Of a stretch of 64,000 nucleotides of DNA, positions 1 through 8,744 are shown piece by piece. The stretch covers positions 60,314-124,313 of the forward strand of contig NZ_JANUGX010000015.1 of NCBI RefSeq assembly GCF_024753245.1, given 5' to 3'. A program made the translations under genes and the position numbers. The notes under the pieces were generated by a model. It did not search any database, was not told where the DNA came from, and worked only from the letters and a program-made list of their open reading frames with translations. This DNA is from Massilia norwichensis. Its GTDB lineage: Bacteria; Pseudomonadota; Gammaproteobacteria; Burkholderiales; Burkholderiaceae_D. Numbering within the stretch: position 1 is the first letter of the stretch; every line of letters starts with the position of its first letter.

Positions 1-83
1 CTTCCTGAGGCAGATTCCTACACGCGCACGGGTGGACGCCGGCCAGCACGCTGGTTGAAAGACATCGCACTACAATCGTCCAA

Positions 84-827
84 ATGGATACGCTCGAAGC
101 TAGAAATTTCGTTGAGCCAAGAATCAATGGCGACTTAAGGCAGGACACCGTGCTGTGGCGCTACCTCGACGCAGCCAAGCTGTTCGATTTTTTCGAGAAC
201 TCGACCCTGTTCTTTTGCCGCGCCGACCACTTCAGCGACAAGTTCGAAGGCGCGTTCACCCCTTCACTCAGACAACAGATCAGCGACGCCTATGCCAGAG
301 GTGAAATCGACTACACCTACGAACAGTTCAAGCGGCGCATGCGCGAGTCCGTTTTCATCAATTGCTGGCACCGCAGCCAGGACGACAGCGCCGCCATGTG
401 GGCGTTGTACGGCAAGTCGGAATGCGCGGTGGCGCTGACGACCACGGTGGGCCAGCTGGCCGGCGCCCTGAAAGGCGTGGAAACCGAGCACGACATCTCG
501 ATCGAGCGGGTCGAGTACGTCAAGCACTGGAGCGACCCCAAGCTGGACGTCTCGCCCGACTATGCCCGCATCTTCGCCTACAAAACCAAGGCTTACGAAT
601 ACGAAAAGGAGGTGCGCGTCATCATCGACCGCACCGGGTATTCCACGATTTCGGAGGAAAACCACTACGGAATCATGGTGTCGATCGATGCCACGCGCCT
701 GCTGCGCAGCATCGTGATCGCGCCCGACGCGCCGCCCTGGTTCGAGAAACTGGTGCGGCAGTCGGCGCTGCGCTACGGCGTCAAGGCGGCGGTGCGGCGC
801 TCCAAGCTGGCGACGGATCCGATCTGA
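84..827 (+). CDS. DUF2971 family protein
   Basis: The 247-aa product has the hallmark of DUF2971 proteins: an N-terminal LWRYLDAAKLFDFFENSTLFF segment type (residues about 23-43), followed by FCRAD..F.D.FEG and, near residues 92-110, the NCWH...SAAMWALYG signature. No signal peptide or membrane segment is visible, so it is probably cytoplasmic. Members of this family have no assigned biochemical role, though they are frequent in accessory regions. Its 3' end overlaps the convergent glucokinase gene by 55 bp. The ATG is the first in frame, and the segment before it (1-83) shows no convincing promoter or ribosome site. Family assignment is fairly sure; function unknown. Confidence 0.8.
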   Translation: MDTLEARNFVEPRINGDLRQDTVLWRYLDAAKLFDFFENSTLFFCRADHFSDKFEGAFTPSLRQQISDAYARGEIDYTYEQFKRRMRESVFINCWHRSQDDSAAMWALYGKSECAVALTTTVGQLAGALKGVETEHDISIERVEYVKHWSDPKLDVSPDYARIFAYKTKAYEYEKEVRVIIDRTGYSTISEENHYGIMVSIDATRLLRSIVIAPDAPPWFEKLVRQSALRYGVKAAVRRSKLATDPI

Positions 828-1846
828 GGCGCGATCTGAGCCTCGGTCCGACTGCGGCGGCCCAGATGCTGCGACAGCATCGTCGCCGCGCCCGCCAGCG
901 CCGGCGTGGGCGCATGGATCACGAAGCAGGGGATCCGCGCGGTGAAGCTGGAAAAGCGTCCCTTGTGCTCGAAGCGGGCGCGGAAGGGTGAGCCGGCGAA
1001 CCAGCTGCCCAACCTCGGCACCACACCGCCGCCGATATAAATGCCGCCGCGCGCGTTCAGGGTCACCGCCAGGTTGGCGGCCATGGTACCGAGCATGCCG
1101 CAGAAGATTTCCAGCGTCTCGCGGCACAGCGCCTCGCCGGCCAGGCCGCGCTCGACCACCAGCGCCGGCGTCAGCGTCTCCAGCGCGTCGCCGCGCAGCG
1201 CCGACAAGGCTTCGTGGATCAGGCTCAGGCCGGGCCCCGAGATCAGGCGCTCGGCCGACACATGCGGAAAGCGGCGCCAGCAAAAAGACAGTATCTGCTG
1301 TTCGCGCTCGTCGGCCGGCGAAAAGGCGACGTGACCGCCTTCGCTGGCCAGCACGCTCCAGCCGCCCGTATCGCCCGCGGGCAGCAGCCCGGCCACGCCC
1401 AGGCCGGTGCCGGCCCCCAGCACGCCGATCGTGCCGCCCGCGCGGGCCGCATTTTCGTTGACCGTGCCGCCCACCTGCACCAGCTCGGCCGCCGCCAGCG
1501 TCGGCACCGACATCGCCAGCGCCGCGAAGTCGTTCACCAGCAGCAGCGTGTCCAGGCCGAGGTCGGTGCGCGCCTCCTCGATCGAGAACTGCCAGTGGTG
1601 GTTGGTCATCCGGATCAGGTCGCCCTCGACCGGATTGGCGATCGCCACCACCGCATGCCGCACCCGCGCCTCTGGACGCCGGCGCAGATAGGCACGCACC
1701 GCATCGACGAAGCGTGGGTGGCTGTCGCAGGCGAGGGTGGCCACGTCGCCGATGCGGCCGGGGCCGCGTTCGAGCGCGAAGCGGGCATTGGTGCCGCCGA
1801 TGTCGGCCAGCAGGCGCGGGCCGTCCAGGTAGTCGTCGTGATTCAT
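773..1846 (-). CDS. glk: Glucokinase (ROK-independent Glk type)
   Basis: Phosphorylates glucose with ATP to glucose-6-phosphate in the cytoplasm. The 357-aa protein shows the Glk-type motifs in order: LLADIGGTNARFAL (phosphate 1, residues about 12-25), LLVNDFAALA, GAGTGLGVAGLLP, SEGGHVAFSP and IYIGGGVVPRLGSWF. It is about 35 residues longer than E. coli Glk (321 aa); the extra C-terminal stretch lacks family motifs and reads into the convergent DUF2971 gene. It starts 32 bp after the stop of the TonB receptor gene in the same direction, so the two are probably cotranscribed, which points to a glucose-yielding oligosaccharide as the substrate of the locus. Confidence 0.93.
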   Translation of the reverse strand: MNHDDYLDGPRLLADIGGTNARFALERGPGRIGDVATLACDSHPRFVDAVRAYLRRRPEARVRHAVVAIANPVEGDLIRMTNHHWQFSIEEARTDLGLDTLLLVNDFAALAMSVPTLAAAELVQVGGTVNENAARAGGTIGVLGAGTGLGVAGLLPAGDTGGWSVLASEGGHVAFSPADEREQQILSFCWRRFPHVSAERLISGPGLSLIHEALSALRGDALETLTPALVVERGLAGEALCRETLEIFCGMLGTMAANLAVTLNARGGIYIGGGVVPRLGSWFAGSPFRARFEHKGRFSSFTARIPCFVIHAPTPALAGAATMLSQHLGRRSRTEAQIAPQIGSVASLERRTAALTP

Positions 1847-1878
1847 ACGGAGCTCACAGGTTCGGGCGCCGGCTGCGC

Positions 1879-4314
1879 TCAGAAGTCGACGCCGGTGTTG
1901 AAGCCCACGGTGCGCGGCGGCTGGTATTGCGCCAGCCAGATCGCGTGCGGGCCCGGATTGAAGGCGCTGGTCTTGATCTTCTCGTCGCTGACGTTACGCA
2001 CGAACAGGTCGATCCACCATTTGTCCCGGGTGTAGCGCAGGCCGAGGTCGGCGCGGCCGTAGGCCTTCTGGCGGTCTTCCTCGCCGAGGTCGAACACCGA
2101 CAGCGTCGACTTGGTCTCGTAGTGGGCCGAGATGCGCGGCGCCAGGGTCGAGCCTTCGCCGAGGCGGAACACGTGCTGGTACTGGACGTGGGCCGAGAAC
2201 TTCGGCGTGTGCGGCATGGTGTGGCCGGTCACGTCCAGGCAGGTGCTGATGCCGGGCACGCTGCAGACCGGCAGCGTGTAGTCGTTCGAGCCGCCGATCA
2301 GCTTGCCCAACTTGGCGTGCGGGGTGTAGGTTAGCGCTAACATGATACGGTCATCAGGCGTGATCTTGGCGGTGATCTCCGATTCCAGGCCGTAGATTTT
2401 GGCGCCGTCGGCATTGTTGGTGGCCAGGCCACGGGTGCCGTCCGGGTTGGTGACCGGGGCGCTGAACTGGAAGCCGCGGAATTTCTCGTAGAAGATGGCG
2501 TTATTCACCAGCAGCTTCCCGCCCAGGAAGGTGCTCTTGCTGCCGACTTCGTAGTTGGTCAGGGTCTCGTCGCCATAGGGTTTGCCGCCGTCCTGCAGGC
2601 CGCCCGATTTGTAGCCGGTGGCGACGCTGGCGTAGACCATGTTGTAGCGGTCGATGTCGTAGTTCAGGCGCAGCAGACCGGTCCACTTGTGGCCATTGTA
2701 TTCGCCGGTGTTGGACGGGTTGTTCGGCGTGTAGCCCTGGCCCGGCCGGGTCGGGTCGATGTTCGGCGACAGCGGCACCTGCGGCACGTTCGGATCGCCG
2801 TTCCAGGTGTAGCCGTTGCCGCCTTCGTTGGTGCGCTTGTCGTGGGTGTAGCGTGCGCCGCCGGTGAGATGGAGACTGCTCGAGAGGTTCCAGGTGGCCT
2901 GGCCGAAGGCCGCCGCCGACTTCACCGTCTCTTTCGGCTGGATGAAGGAACCCTGCCAGTTCACGGTACCCTGCTGGGTGCCGTTGAAGATCGGGATGTC
3001 GAAGCGGATGCCGTTGTCCTCGGCGCCGTAGTACAGGCCCAGCTGCCAGTCGACGGTGCGGCTGCCCAGCGACTGCAGCTCGACTTCGTGGCTGTAGTTG
3101 GTGTAGTGCGAATAGACGGTATTGTTTTCCTGGTGGTTGCCGCCGGTCGAGAAGCTGGTCGGCAGGTCGGCGCCGGCGTCCTGGTCGAAGGTCGAGGAGC
3201 CGTCGAACTTGGACCAGCCGGCAATGTAAGTCAGCTGCATGTCCGGGTTCAGCTGGTATTCCAGGCGCGAACGCACCGAATCCGAATCGCGCTTCAGCGT
3301 CGGCGCGGTGTCGATCAGGGCCGACCAGAAATCCTGGCCCGGACGCGGGTTCTGCATCAGGTTCATCGACGGCGTGCCGCGGTCGGAAAAGCGCTCGTAG
3401 GCGATGTTCCAGCGCAGCGCGCTGCTCGGCTCCCACAGGAAGGAGATGCGGGCGGCAGTCTGGTCCTGGGCGCTGTATTTCGGGCCGGTGCGCACGAACT
3501 GGTTCGGATTGATCGGCTGGAAGGCGCTGGCCGCGCCGCCGGATGCGGCCCAGGCGGCGCGCTGGCTTTCCAGCGAGGGCGCGGTGTAGGCCTGGTAGTC
3601 GACGTAGCCGTCGTGCTGCTCGTGCACCGCGGCGATGCGCAGCGCGGCGGTTTCGCCCAGCGGGATGTTGAAGGCGCCGCGCGCGCCATAGCGGCGGTAG
3701 TCGCCCAGGCCGGCTTCGACGCTGCCGCTCTTGCTGCCGAGGACAGGCTTGGCGGTCTGCATATTCACCGCGCCGACCGTGGAGTTGCGGCCCCACAGCG
3801 TGCCCTGCGGACCGCGCAGCACTTCGATGGCGTCGAGGTCGAACAGCAGGGCGGTGGCGCCTTCCGGACGCGGCGAGTAGATGCCGTCGACGAAAGTCGC
3901 GACTTCCGGATCGGCGTATTCGGTCTTGGCGCTGTCGTTGCCGATGCCGCGCAGGGTCATGGTGGTCACGCCGTGGTCGCCCTGGCCGGTGGCCTGGAAG
4001 CCCGGCACCAGGTTGACGACGTCGAGCAGGGTCTGCACGTGGTTGTCTTCCAGCGTCTGCGCGTTCAGCGCGGTGATCGCGATCGGGGTCTTCTGCAGCG
4101 AGGTCGAACGCTTGGTCGCGGTGACCACGACTTCGGCGATCTTGCCGCTGTCGTTGGCTTGCGCGGTCGGTGCGCTCAGGCCGGCCGGTGCGCCGGAACC
4201 GGCGGGGACGGCCGGGTCGGTGCTCTGGGCATGCGCCACGCCGGCGCACAGGGTGAGGATGGCAAACTGAATGGGCGTGACGGCGCGCCGGCCGGCGAGG
4301 ACGGTCTTGTTCAT
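1879..4314 (-). CDS. TonB-dependent outer-membrane receptor of a sugar-uptake locus
   Basis: The 811-aa receptor begins at the ATG preceded by AGGAGACAGT; longer upstream frames lack a ribosome site. It has a signal peptide ending near AGVAHAQ (about residue 29), a linker rich in Pro/Ala/Gly, a TonB-box/plug start EVVVTATKRSTSLQKTPIAI, plug motifs including LRGPQGTLWGRNSTVGAVN, and a beta-barrel ending in a terminal Phe (GVDF). Such receptors with a neighbouring halogenase-like flavoprotein, LacI regulator and glucokinase typify carbohydrate-utilisation loci in Xanthomonas, Caulobacter and Massilia. The exact glycan is not visible: no glycoside hydrolase or inner-membrane permease lies nearby. 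Two operator palindromes lie just upstream, so LacI repression is likely. Confidence 0.92.
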   Translation of the reverse strand: MNKTVLAGRRAVTPIQFAILTLCAGVAHAQSTDPAVPAGSGAPAGLSAPTAQANDSGKIAEVVVTATKRSTSLQKTPIAITALNAQTLEDNHVQTLLDVVNLVPGFQATGQGDHGVTTMTLRGIGNDSAKTEYADPEVATFVDGIYSPRPEGATALLFDLDAIEVLRGPQGTLWGRNSTVGAVNMQTAKPVLGSKSGSVEAGLGDYRRYGARGAFNIPLGETAALRIAAVHEQHDGYVDYQAYTAPSLESQRAAWAASGGAASAFQPINPNQFVRTGPKYSAQDQTAARISFLWEPSSALRWNIAYERFSDRGTPSMNLMQNPRPGQDFWSALIDTAPTLKRDSDSVRSRLEYQLNPDMQLTYIAGWSKFDGSSTFDQDAGADLPTSFSTGGNHQENNTVYSHYTNYSHEVELQSLGSRTVDWQLGLYYGAEDNGIRFDIPIFNGTQQGTVNWQGSFIQPKETVKSAAAFGQATWNLSSSLHLTGGARYTHDKRTNEGGNGYTWNGDPNVPQVPLSPNIDPTRPGQGYTPNNPSNTGEYNGHKWTGLLRLNYDIDRYNMVYASVATGYKSGGLQDGGKPYGDETLTNYEVGSKSTFLGGKLLVNNAIFYEKFRGFQFSAPVTNPDGTRGLATNNADGAKIYGLESEITAKITPDDRIMLALTYTPHAKLGKLIGGSNDYTLPVCSVPGISTCLDVTGHTMPHTPKFSAHVQYQHVFRLGEGSTLAPRISAHYETKSTLSVFDLGEEDRQKAYGRADLGLRYTRDKWWIDLFVRNVSDEKIKTSAFNPGPHAIWLAQYQPPRTVGFNTGVDF

Positions 4315-4382
4315 ACTGTCTCCTGATTGATTATCTGTCGAAGGCTTCTTGCTGCGGTCGAGTGTCGAGTTCAGTGCGTTGC

Positions 4383-4417
4383 TGAAATCGATTTCATTCA
4401 TCCTGAAATCGATTTCA
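4383..4417. promoter_or_regulatory. Twin LacI-type operators between receptor and halogenase genes
   Basis: Two perfect copies of the palindrome TGAAATCGATTTCA occur at 4383-4396 and 4404-4417. Their start points are 21 bp apart, two turns of the helix, so both would face the same side of DNA. The central CG and even symmetry are typical of LacI/GalR operators. They lie in the 177-bp divergent gap between the receptor and halogenase genes, and a close relative (TGAAACCGGTTTCA) precedes the lacI-type gene. Binding by that regulator is inferred. Confidence 0.82.
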
Positions 4418-4491
4418 TAGTACATTCATGATTAATTGAATGTCAAACTCTTTATCAACAAAAAAGCCACAATCCCCCAAGGAGACCTGCG

Positions 4492-6081
4492 ATGTCCGCA
4501 CCCGACCCTGTCGTCCCCGTCACCGAAGTCCTGATCGGCGGCGGCGGCACCGCTGGCTGGCTGACCGCCTGCTTCCTGGCCAGGACCCTGGCGGCGCGCG
4601 ACGCGCAGGGCGTGCGCGTGACGCTGGTCGAGTCGCCGGAGGTCGGCATCATCGGCGTGGGCGAGGGCACCTTTCCTTCGATCCGCGGCACGCTGTCGAA
4701 CATCGGCATCGACGAGGCGCGCTTCATCAAGGAGTGCAGCGCGACCTTCAAGCAGGGCGTGCATTTCCGCCACTGGGTGCGCGCGCCCGGCGAGCCTGGT
4801 GCGGACCACTACTTCCACCCCTTCAGCCAGCCCAGCCAGCGCCCCGGCGGCTTCGAGCTGCTGCCTTACTGGCTGAACGGCGATGCCGGCCCCGGCGTGC
4901 CCTTCGCGCAGGCGGTGACGATGCAGAAGCGGATCGCCGACGCGTCGCACGCGCCGAAGCGCGCCCATGACGCGGACTATCTGGGGCCGATGAACTACGC
5001 CTACCACTTCGACGCCGGGCGCTTTGCCGCGCTGCTGGCCGAGCATGGCCGCGCGCTGGGGGTGCGGCACGTGCAGGCGAAGGTCGAGCGCGTGGAGCTG
5101 GATGGGGCAGGGGCGATCGCTGCCGTGCACACCCAGGAGCAGGGCGCGCTGCGTGCCGGGTTGTACGTCGATTGCACGGGCTTCCACGCACGCCTGATCG
5201 GCGACGCGCTCGGCGCGCCCTTCAAGAGCGTGCAGGACGTGCTGTTCGTCGACCGCGCGCTGGCGCTGCAGGTGCCGTATCCGGCGCCGGACACGCCGAT
5301 CCCTTCGTACACCATCTCGACCGCGCACGAAGCCGGCTGGACCTGGGACATCGGCCTGCAAGACCGGCGCGGCATCGGCTATGTGTATTCGAGCCGGCAC
5401 ACCGACGATGCGCGCGCCGAGCAGGTGCTGCGCGAGTACATTGGCCCGCAGGCGCAGGGTTTGCGCCCGCGCCGTCTTGAACTGCAGGTCGGCTACCGCG
5501 AGACCCAATGGGTGAAGAACTGCGTGGCGGTCGGGCTGTCCGGTGGCTTTCTGGAGCCGCTGGAATCCTCCGGCATCGGCCTGATCGAAACCGCCGCCTA
5601 CCTGATCGGCTTCCTGTTCCCCTACGACGGCGCGATGGCGCCGACCGCGCGCCTGTTCAATGACTTGATGCGCGAGCGCTATGCGCGCATCGTCGACTTC
5701 ATCAAGCTGCATTACTGCCTGACCCGGCGCACCGATTCGCGCTTCTGGATCGACAACGCCGACCCGGCCACGATCCCGGCCACGCTGCGCGACAAGCTGG
5801 CGATGTGGCGAAGCCGTCCGCCGCACCGGCTCGACTTCGTCACCGACCTCGAGATGTATCCGCCGTCGAGCTGGCAATATGTGCTGTACGGGATGGAGTT
5901 CGCGACCGGGCTGCGTCCGGGCGCCGTCGACCCGGCCCGGATCGAGGAGGCGCGCCGCGAATTCGGTATGATCGCGCAAATGGCGGGGCGGGCGCAGGCC
6001 GACCTGCCGCTGCACCGCGCGATGGTCGAGCAGATGTGCCGCAAGGCCGCCGGCGGACGGAGCAGCCGGCAGGTCGCGTAA
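4492..6081 (+). CDS. Tryptophan-halogenase-like flavoprotein
   Basis: The 529-aa protein belongs to the flavin-dependent tryptophan halogenase family. Visible are the FAD dinucleotide motif VLIGGGGTAGWLTA (residues about 13-26), the catalytic-lysine region ECSATFKQGVHF, the GWTWDIGL segment matching the halogenase WxWxIP motif but with Gly for Pro, and FLEPLESSGIGLIE with the conserved Glu-Ser. Ribosome site AAGGAGACCTGCG precedes the ATG. Relatives sit beside TonB receptors in sugar regulons, where a halogenated product has rarely been shown, so a true halogenase role is uncertain. It is divergent from the receptor, shares the twin operators, and is followed by its probable regulator. Confidence 0.88.
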   Translation: MSAPDPVVPVTEVLIGGGGTAGWLTACFLARTLAARDAQGVRVTLVESPEVGIIGVGEGTFPSIRGTLSNIGIDEARFIKECSATFKQGVHFRHWVRAPGEPGADHYFHPFSQPSQRPGGFELLPYWLNGDAGPGVPFAQAVTMQKRIADASHAPKRAHDADYLGPMNYAYHFDAGRFAALLAEHGRALGVRHVQAKVERVELDGAGAIAAVHTQEQGALRAGLYVDCTGFHARLIGDALGAPFKSVQDVLFVDRALALQVPYPAPDTPIPSYTISTAHEAGWTWDIGLQDRRGIGYVYSSRHTDDARAEQVLREYIGPQAQGLRPRRLELQVGYRETQWVKNCVAVGLSGGFLEPLESSGIGLIETAAYLIGFLFPYDGAMAPTARLFNDLMRERYARIVDFIKLHYCLTRRTDSRFWIDNADPATIPATLRDKLAMWRSRPPHRLDFVTDLEMYPPSSWQYVLYGMEFATGLRPGAVDPARIEEARREFGMIAQMAGRAQADLPLHRAMVEQMCRKAAGGRSSRQVA

Positions 6082-6103
6082 ACATCGTTTCTGAAACGGT
6101 TTC

Positions 6104-6140
6104 TGAAACCGGTTTCATGCCATGCTTTCCCTGTTATACT
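6104..6140 (+). promoter_or_regulatory. Operator and -10 element of the lacI-type gene
   Basis: A perfect palindrome TGAAACCGGTTTCA lies at 6104-6117, preceded by a partial copy (TGAAACGGTTTC, 6092-6103). A good -10 hexamer TATACT is at 6135-6140, so the -35 region would fall on the operator: a layout fitting autorepression. The expected start of transcription, 6-7 bases past the hexamer, coincides with the ATG at 6147, and no ribosome site precedes that ATG. Confidence 0.65.
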
Positions 6141-6146
6141 GAACGG

Positions 6147-7172
6147 ATGAGAAAAGACTCCACCACGGCCGCGAACGGCGGCGCCACTGTCCACGAGGTC
6201 GCGCGCATCGCCGGCGTCTCGGCGGCGACCGTCTCGCGCTTCCTGAACGGCACCGCCAAGGTGTCGGACGAGAAGCGGCAGGCGATCGAAAGCGTGATCG
6301 AAAAGCTGAACTACCGGCCGAACGTCCTGGCGCGCAATCTCAAGACCGGCAGCTCGCGCACCATCGGCGTGCTGACCCAGTCGCTGGTGTCCGGCTATTT
6401 TGCCGACGCCATGGCCGGCATCGACGACGTGCTGCAGGGCACCGGCTACGCGCCGCTGATCGTGTCCGGCCACTGGCACGCGGACGAGGAAGCCGAGCGC
6501 ATCGAACTGCTGATCGCGCGCCGCGTCGACGGCCTGGTGATCCTGAGCGGCAAACTGAAGGACGCGCAGATCCTGAAGCTGGCGAACCGCGTGCCCATCG
6601 TCGCCTTCGGCCGCCAGCTGGAGGGGCCGCAGGCCTACGGCTTCAGCCTCGACAACTACTGGGGCGCCTGCGAAGCGGTCGAGCACCTGATCCTGCAGGG
6701 CCACCGCCAGATCGCCTTCATCACCGGCCCGGCCGACCACCTGGACGCGCAGGCGCGCCTGGCCGGCTACCGCGATACGCTGGCCAAGCACAAGATCAAG
6801 GAAAGCCCGCAGCTGGTGGCGCCGGGCGACTTTTCGGAATCGGGCGGCCTGCTGGCCCTCGAACGCCTGCTGGAATCGGGCAAGCGCTTCTCCGCGATCT
6901 TCGCCGCCAACGACCTGACCGCCTATGGCGCCAGGCTGGCGCTGTACCGGCGCGGCATCCGCGTGCCGGAAGACATCTCGGTGATCGGCTTCGACGACCT
7001 GCACAGCTCCATGTACACGACGCCGCCGCTGACCACGGTGCGCCAGCCGCTGTTCGAAGTCGGCCGCTGCCTCGGTACGGCGATCGTCAAGATGATCGCC
7101 CAGGAGCCGCTGGACCTGGAGGTGCCGCAGCTCAGCCTGGTGGTGCGGGAGTCGGTGCGGCGCGTCGCCTGA
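6147..7172 (+). CDS. LacI/GalR-family transcriptional regulator
   Basis: A 341-aa DNA-binding repressor. Residues about 15-60 form the LacI helix-turn-helix and hinge (VHEVARIAGVSAATVSRFLN ... LNYRPNVLARNLKTG), followed by a periplasmic-binding-protein-like effector domain from IGVLTQSLVSGYF to the end, including the VIGFDDLHSSMYTTPPLTTVRQP segment typical of GalR/RbsR/CcpA types. The ATG was chosen because the frame upstream lies inside the halogenase gene. It probably controls the receptor-glk and halogenase transcripts through the TGAAAYCGRTTTCA sites; the inducer cannot be read from sequence but is likely a sugar. Confidence 0.93.
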   Translation: MRKDSTTAANGGATVHEVARIAGVSAATVSRFLNGTAKVSDEKRQAIESVIEKLNYRPNVLARNLKTGSSRTIGVLTQSLVSGYFADAMAGIDDVLQGTGYAPLIVSGHWHADEEAERIELLIARRVDGLVILSGKLKDAQILKLANRVPIVAFGRQLEGPQAYGFSLDNYWGACEAVEHLILQGHRQIAFITGPADHLDAQARLAGYRDTLAKHKIKESPQLVAPGDFSESGGLLALERLLESGKRFSAIFAANDLTAYGARLALYRRGIRVPEDISVIGFDDLHSSMYTTPPLTTVRQPLFEVGRCLGTAIVKMIAQEPLDLEVPQLSLVVRESVRRVA

Positions 7173-7256
7173 ACCCGGCACGCCGGACCTGTCATCGCAC
7201 GGACATACGCGCACCGTACAATCCGGGGCGGCTATACTGCACGCAGTGCCAAACGG

Positions 7257-8720
7257 ATGGATTTCATGTACGCAGCAGTCGACCTAGGCTCCAACAGCTT
7301 CCGCCTCCACATCGGCGAACCGATCGCCGGCCAGATGCACATCGTGCGCACCGCGCGCGACCCGATCCGCCTTGCGGCCGGCCTGGGGCCGGACGGCGCA
7401 TTGACGCCTGACGCGATGGACACCGCGGTGCGCAGTCTGCGCGATCTCGGTGCCATCCTGCGCCAGCACCGCCTGGATGCCGTGCGCGTGGTCGCGACCA
7501 ACACCATGCGCGTGGCCACCAATGCCGAGCAGCTGCTGCCGCGCCTGGAAGCGGCGATCGGCCATCCGGTCGAAATCATCTCCGGCGAGGAAGAGGGGCG
7601 CCTGATCTACATGGGCGTGGCCTGTGCCCTGGCCAAGCCCGGCGAGCAGCGCCTGGTGATCGACGTCGGCGGCGGCTCGACCGAAGTGATCGCCGGCCGC
7701 GGCGACGAGATCGCCCTGGTCGAGTCCTTCAGCACCGGCACCCATCCGCAGAGCGCGATGTACTTTCCGGGCGGGCGCGTCGACGCGGCCGCCTTCGACG
7801 CCGCCGTCAACGCCGCGCGCGCCCTGTTCGAAGACGCCGCCGCCCAGTACCGCGCGCACGGCTGGCAGGCCGCCTACGGCTCATCCGGCACGATCCGCGC
7901 GATCAACGAAGTCATCACCCGCAACCGCCTCGGCGACGGCACCATGTCGATCGCCAGCCTGCAGGCGCTGCGCGACCGCCTGATCGCGGCCGGCCACGTC
8001 GACGCCTTCGACCTGCCGGGCATCAAGCGCGAACGCGTGATCGTGATGGCCGGCGGCCTGAGCGTGCTGCTGGGCGCGATGCTGGAATTCGGCGTGCGCG
8101 CGATCACCGCGATCAACGCCGGCCTGCGCCTGGGCGTGCTGTCCGACCTCGAGCTGCGCGCACGCCGCAGCGACCGCCGCGACAGCGCGATCCAGGCCTG
8201 CATGCGCCGCTTTGGCGTCGACGAGGGGCGTGCGCTGCGTACTGCTGCCATCGCCGGCCGCCTCTACGACCGCCTGGCCGGCAGCGACGAAGGTCTGCGC
8301 CGCCACCTGCTGTGGAGCTGCATGCTGCACGAGGTGGGGCAGGCGGTCTCGCACACCGGCGCCCACAAGCACGCCGCCTACATCGTCGAGCATGCCGACC
8401 TGCCGGGCTTCACCAACCGCGAACAGCGCCTGATGCGCACCATCGTGCTGGCCCAGAAGGGCAACCTGCGCAAGGTGCGGGAAGAGCTGGGCGCGCCCGA
8501 CCTCGCGCGTGCCGTGCTGGCGATGCGCCTGGCGGCCGTGTTCATGCACGCGCGCGTGGACGGCGACCTCGACGGCCTCAAGCTGCGCATGAAGCAGCGC
8601 ATCGAGATCGACACGCCGCGCGGCTGGCTCAGGCAGCACCCGACGGTGGCGGCCTGGTTCGACAAGGAGGTTGCGGCCTGGGGTGAGGTCGGGGTTGGGT
8701 TTCAGGTGACGCAGGTCTAG
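7257..8720 (+). CDS. ppx: Exopolyphosphatase / guanosine pentaphosphatase (Ppx/GppA)
   Basis: The 487-aa protein hydrolyses terminal phosphates of polyphosphate or pppGpp. It opens with YAAVDLGSNSFRLHI, the acetate/sugar kinase-actin fold phosphate motif, followed by VVATNTMRVATNA, EIISGEEEGRLIYMGV (catalytic Glu region) and VIDVGGGSTEVIAG. The C-terminal half carries an HD-like helical region (LLWSCMLHEVGQAVSHTGAHKHA). A second in-frame ATG lies three codons in. A TATACT -10 box is at 7233-7238. The polyphosphate kinase gene lies 5.6 kb further on rather than adjacent, the usual neighbour in many proteobacteria. Ppx and GppA cannot be separated with certainty by eye. Confidence 0.92.
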   Translation: MDFMYAAVDLGSNSFRLHIGEPIAGQMHIVRTARDPIRLAAGLGPDGALTPDAMDTAVRSLRDLGAILRQHRLDAVRVVATNTMRVATNAEQLLPRLEAAIGHPVEIISGEEEGRLIYMGVACALAKPGEQRLVIDVGGGSTEVIAGRGDEIALVESFSTGTHPQSAMYFPGGRVDAAAFDAAVNAARALFEDAAAQYRAHGWQAAYGSSGTIRAINEVITRNRLGDGTMSIASLQALRDRLIAAGHVDAFDLPGIKRERVIVMAGGLSVLLGAMLEFGVRAITAINAGLRLGVLSDLELRARRSDRRDSAIQACMRRFGVDEGRALRTAAIAGRLYDRLAGSDEGLRRHLLWSCMLHEVGQAVSHTGAHKHAAYIVEHADLPGFTNREQRLMRTIVLAQKGNLRKVREELGAPDLARAVLAMRLAAVFMHARVDGDLDGLKLRMKQRIEIDTPRGWLRQHPTVAAWFDKEVAAWGEVGVGFQVTQV

Positions 8721-8744
8721 CATTTCCCGGAACGCCGTGGCGCT

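Noticed and set aside
55..76. Promoter-like TTGAAA and TACAAT before the first gene
   Set aside because: The spacer is only 10 bp, too short for a sigma-70 promoter.
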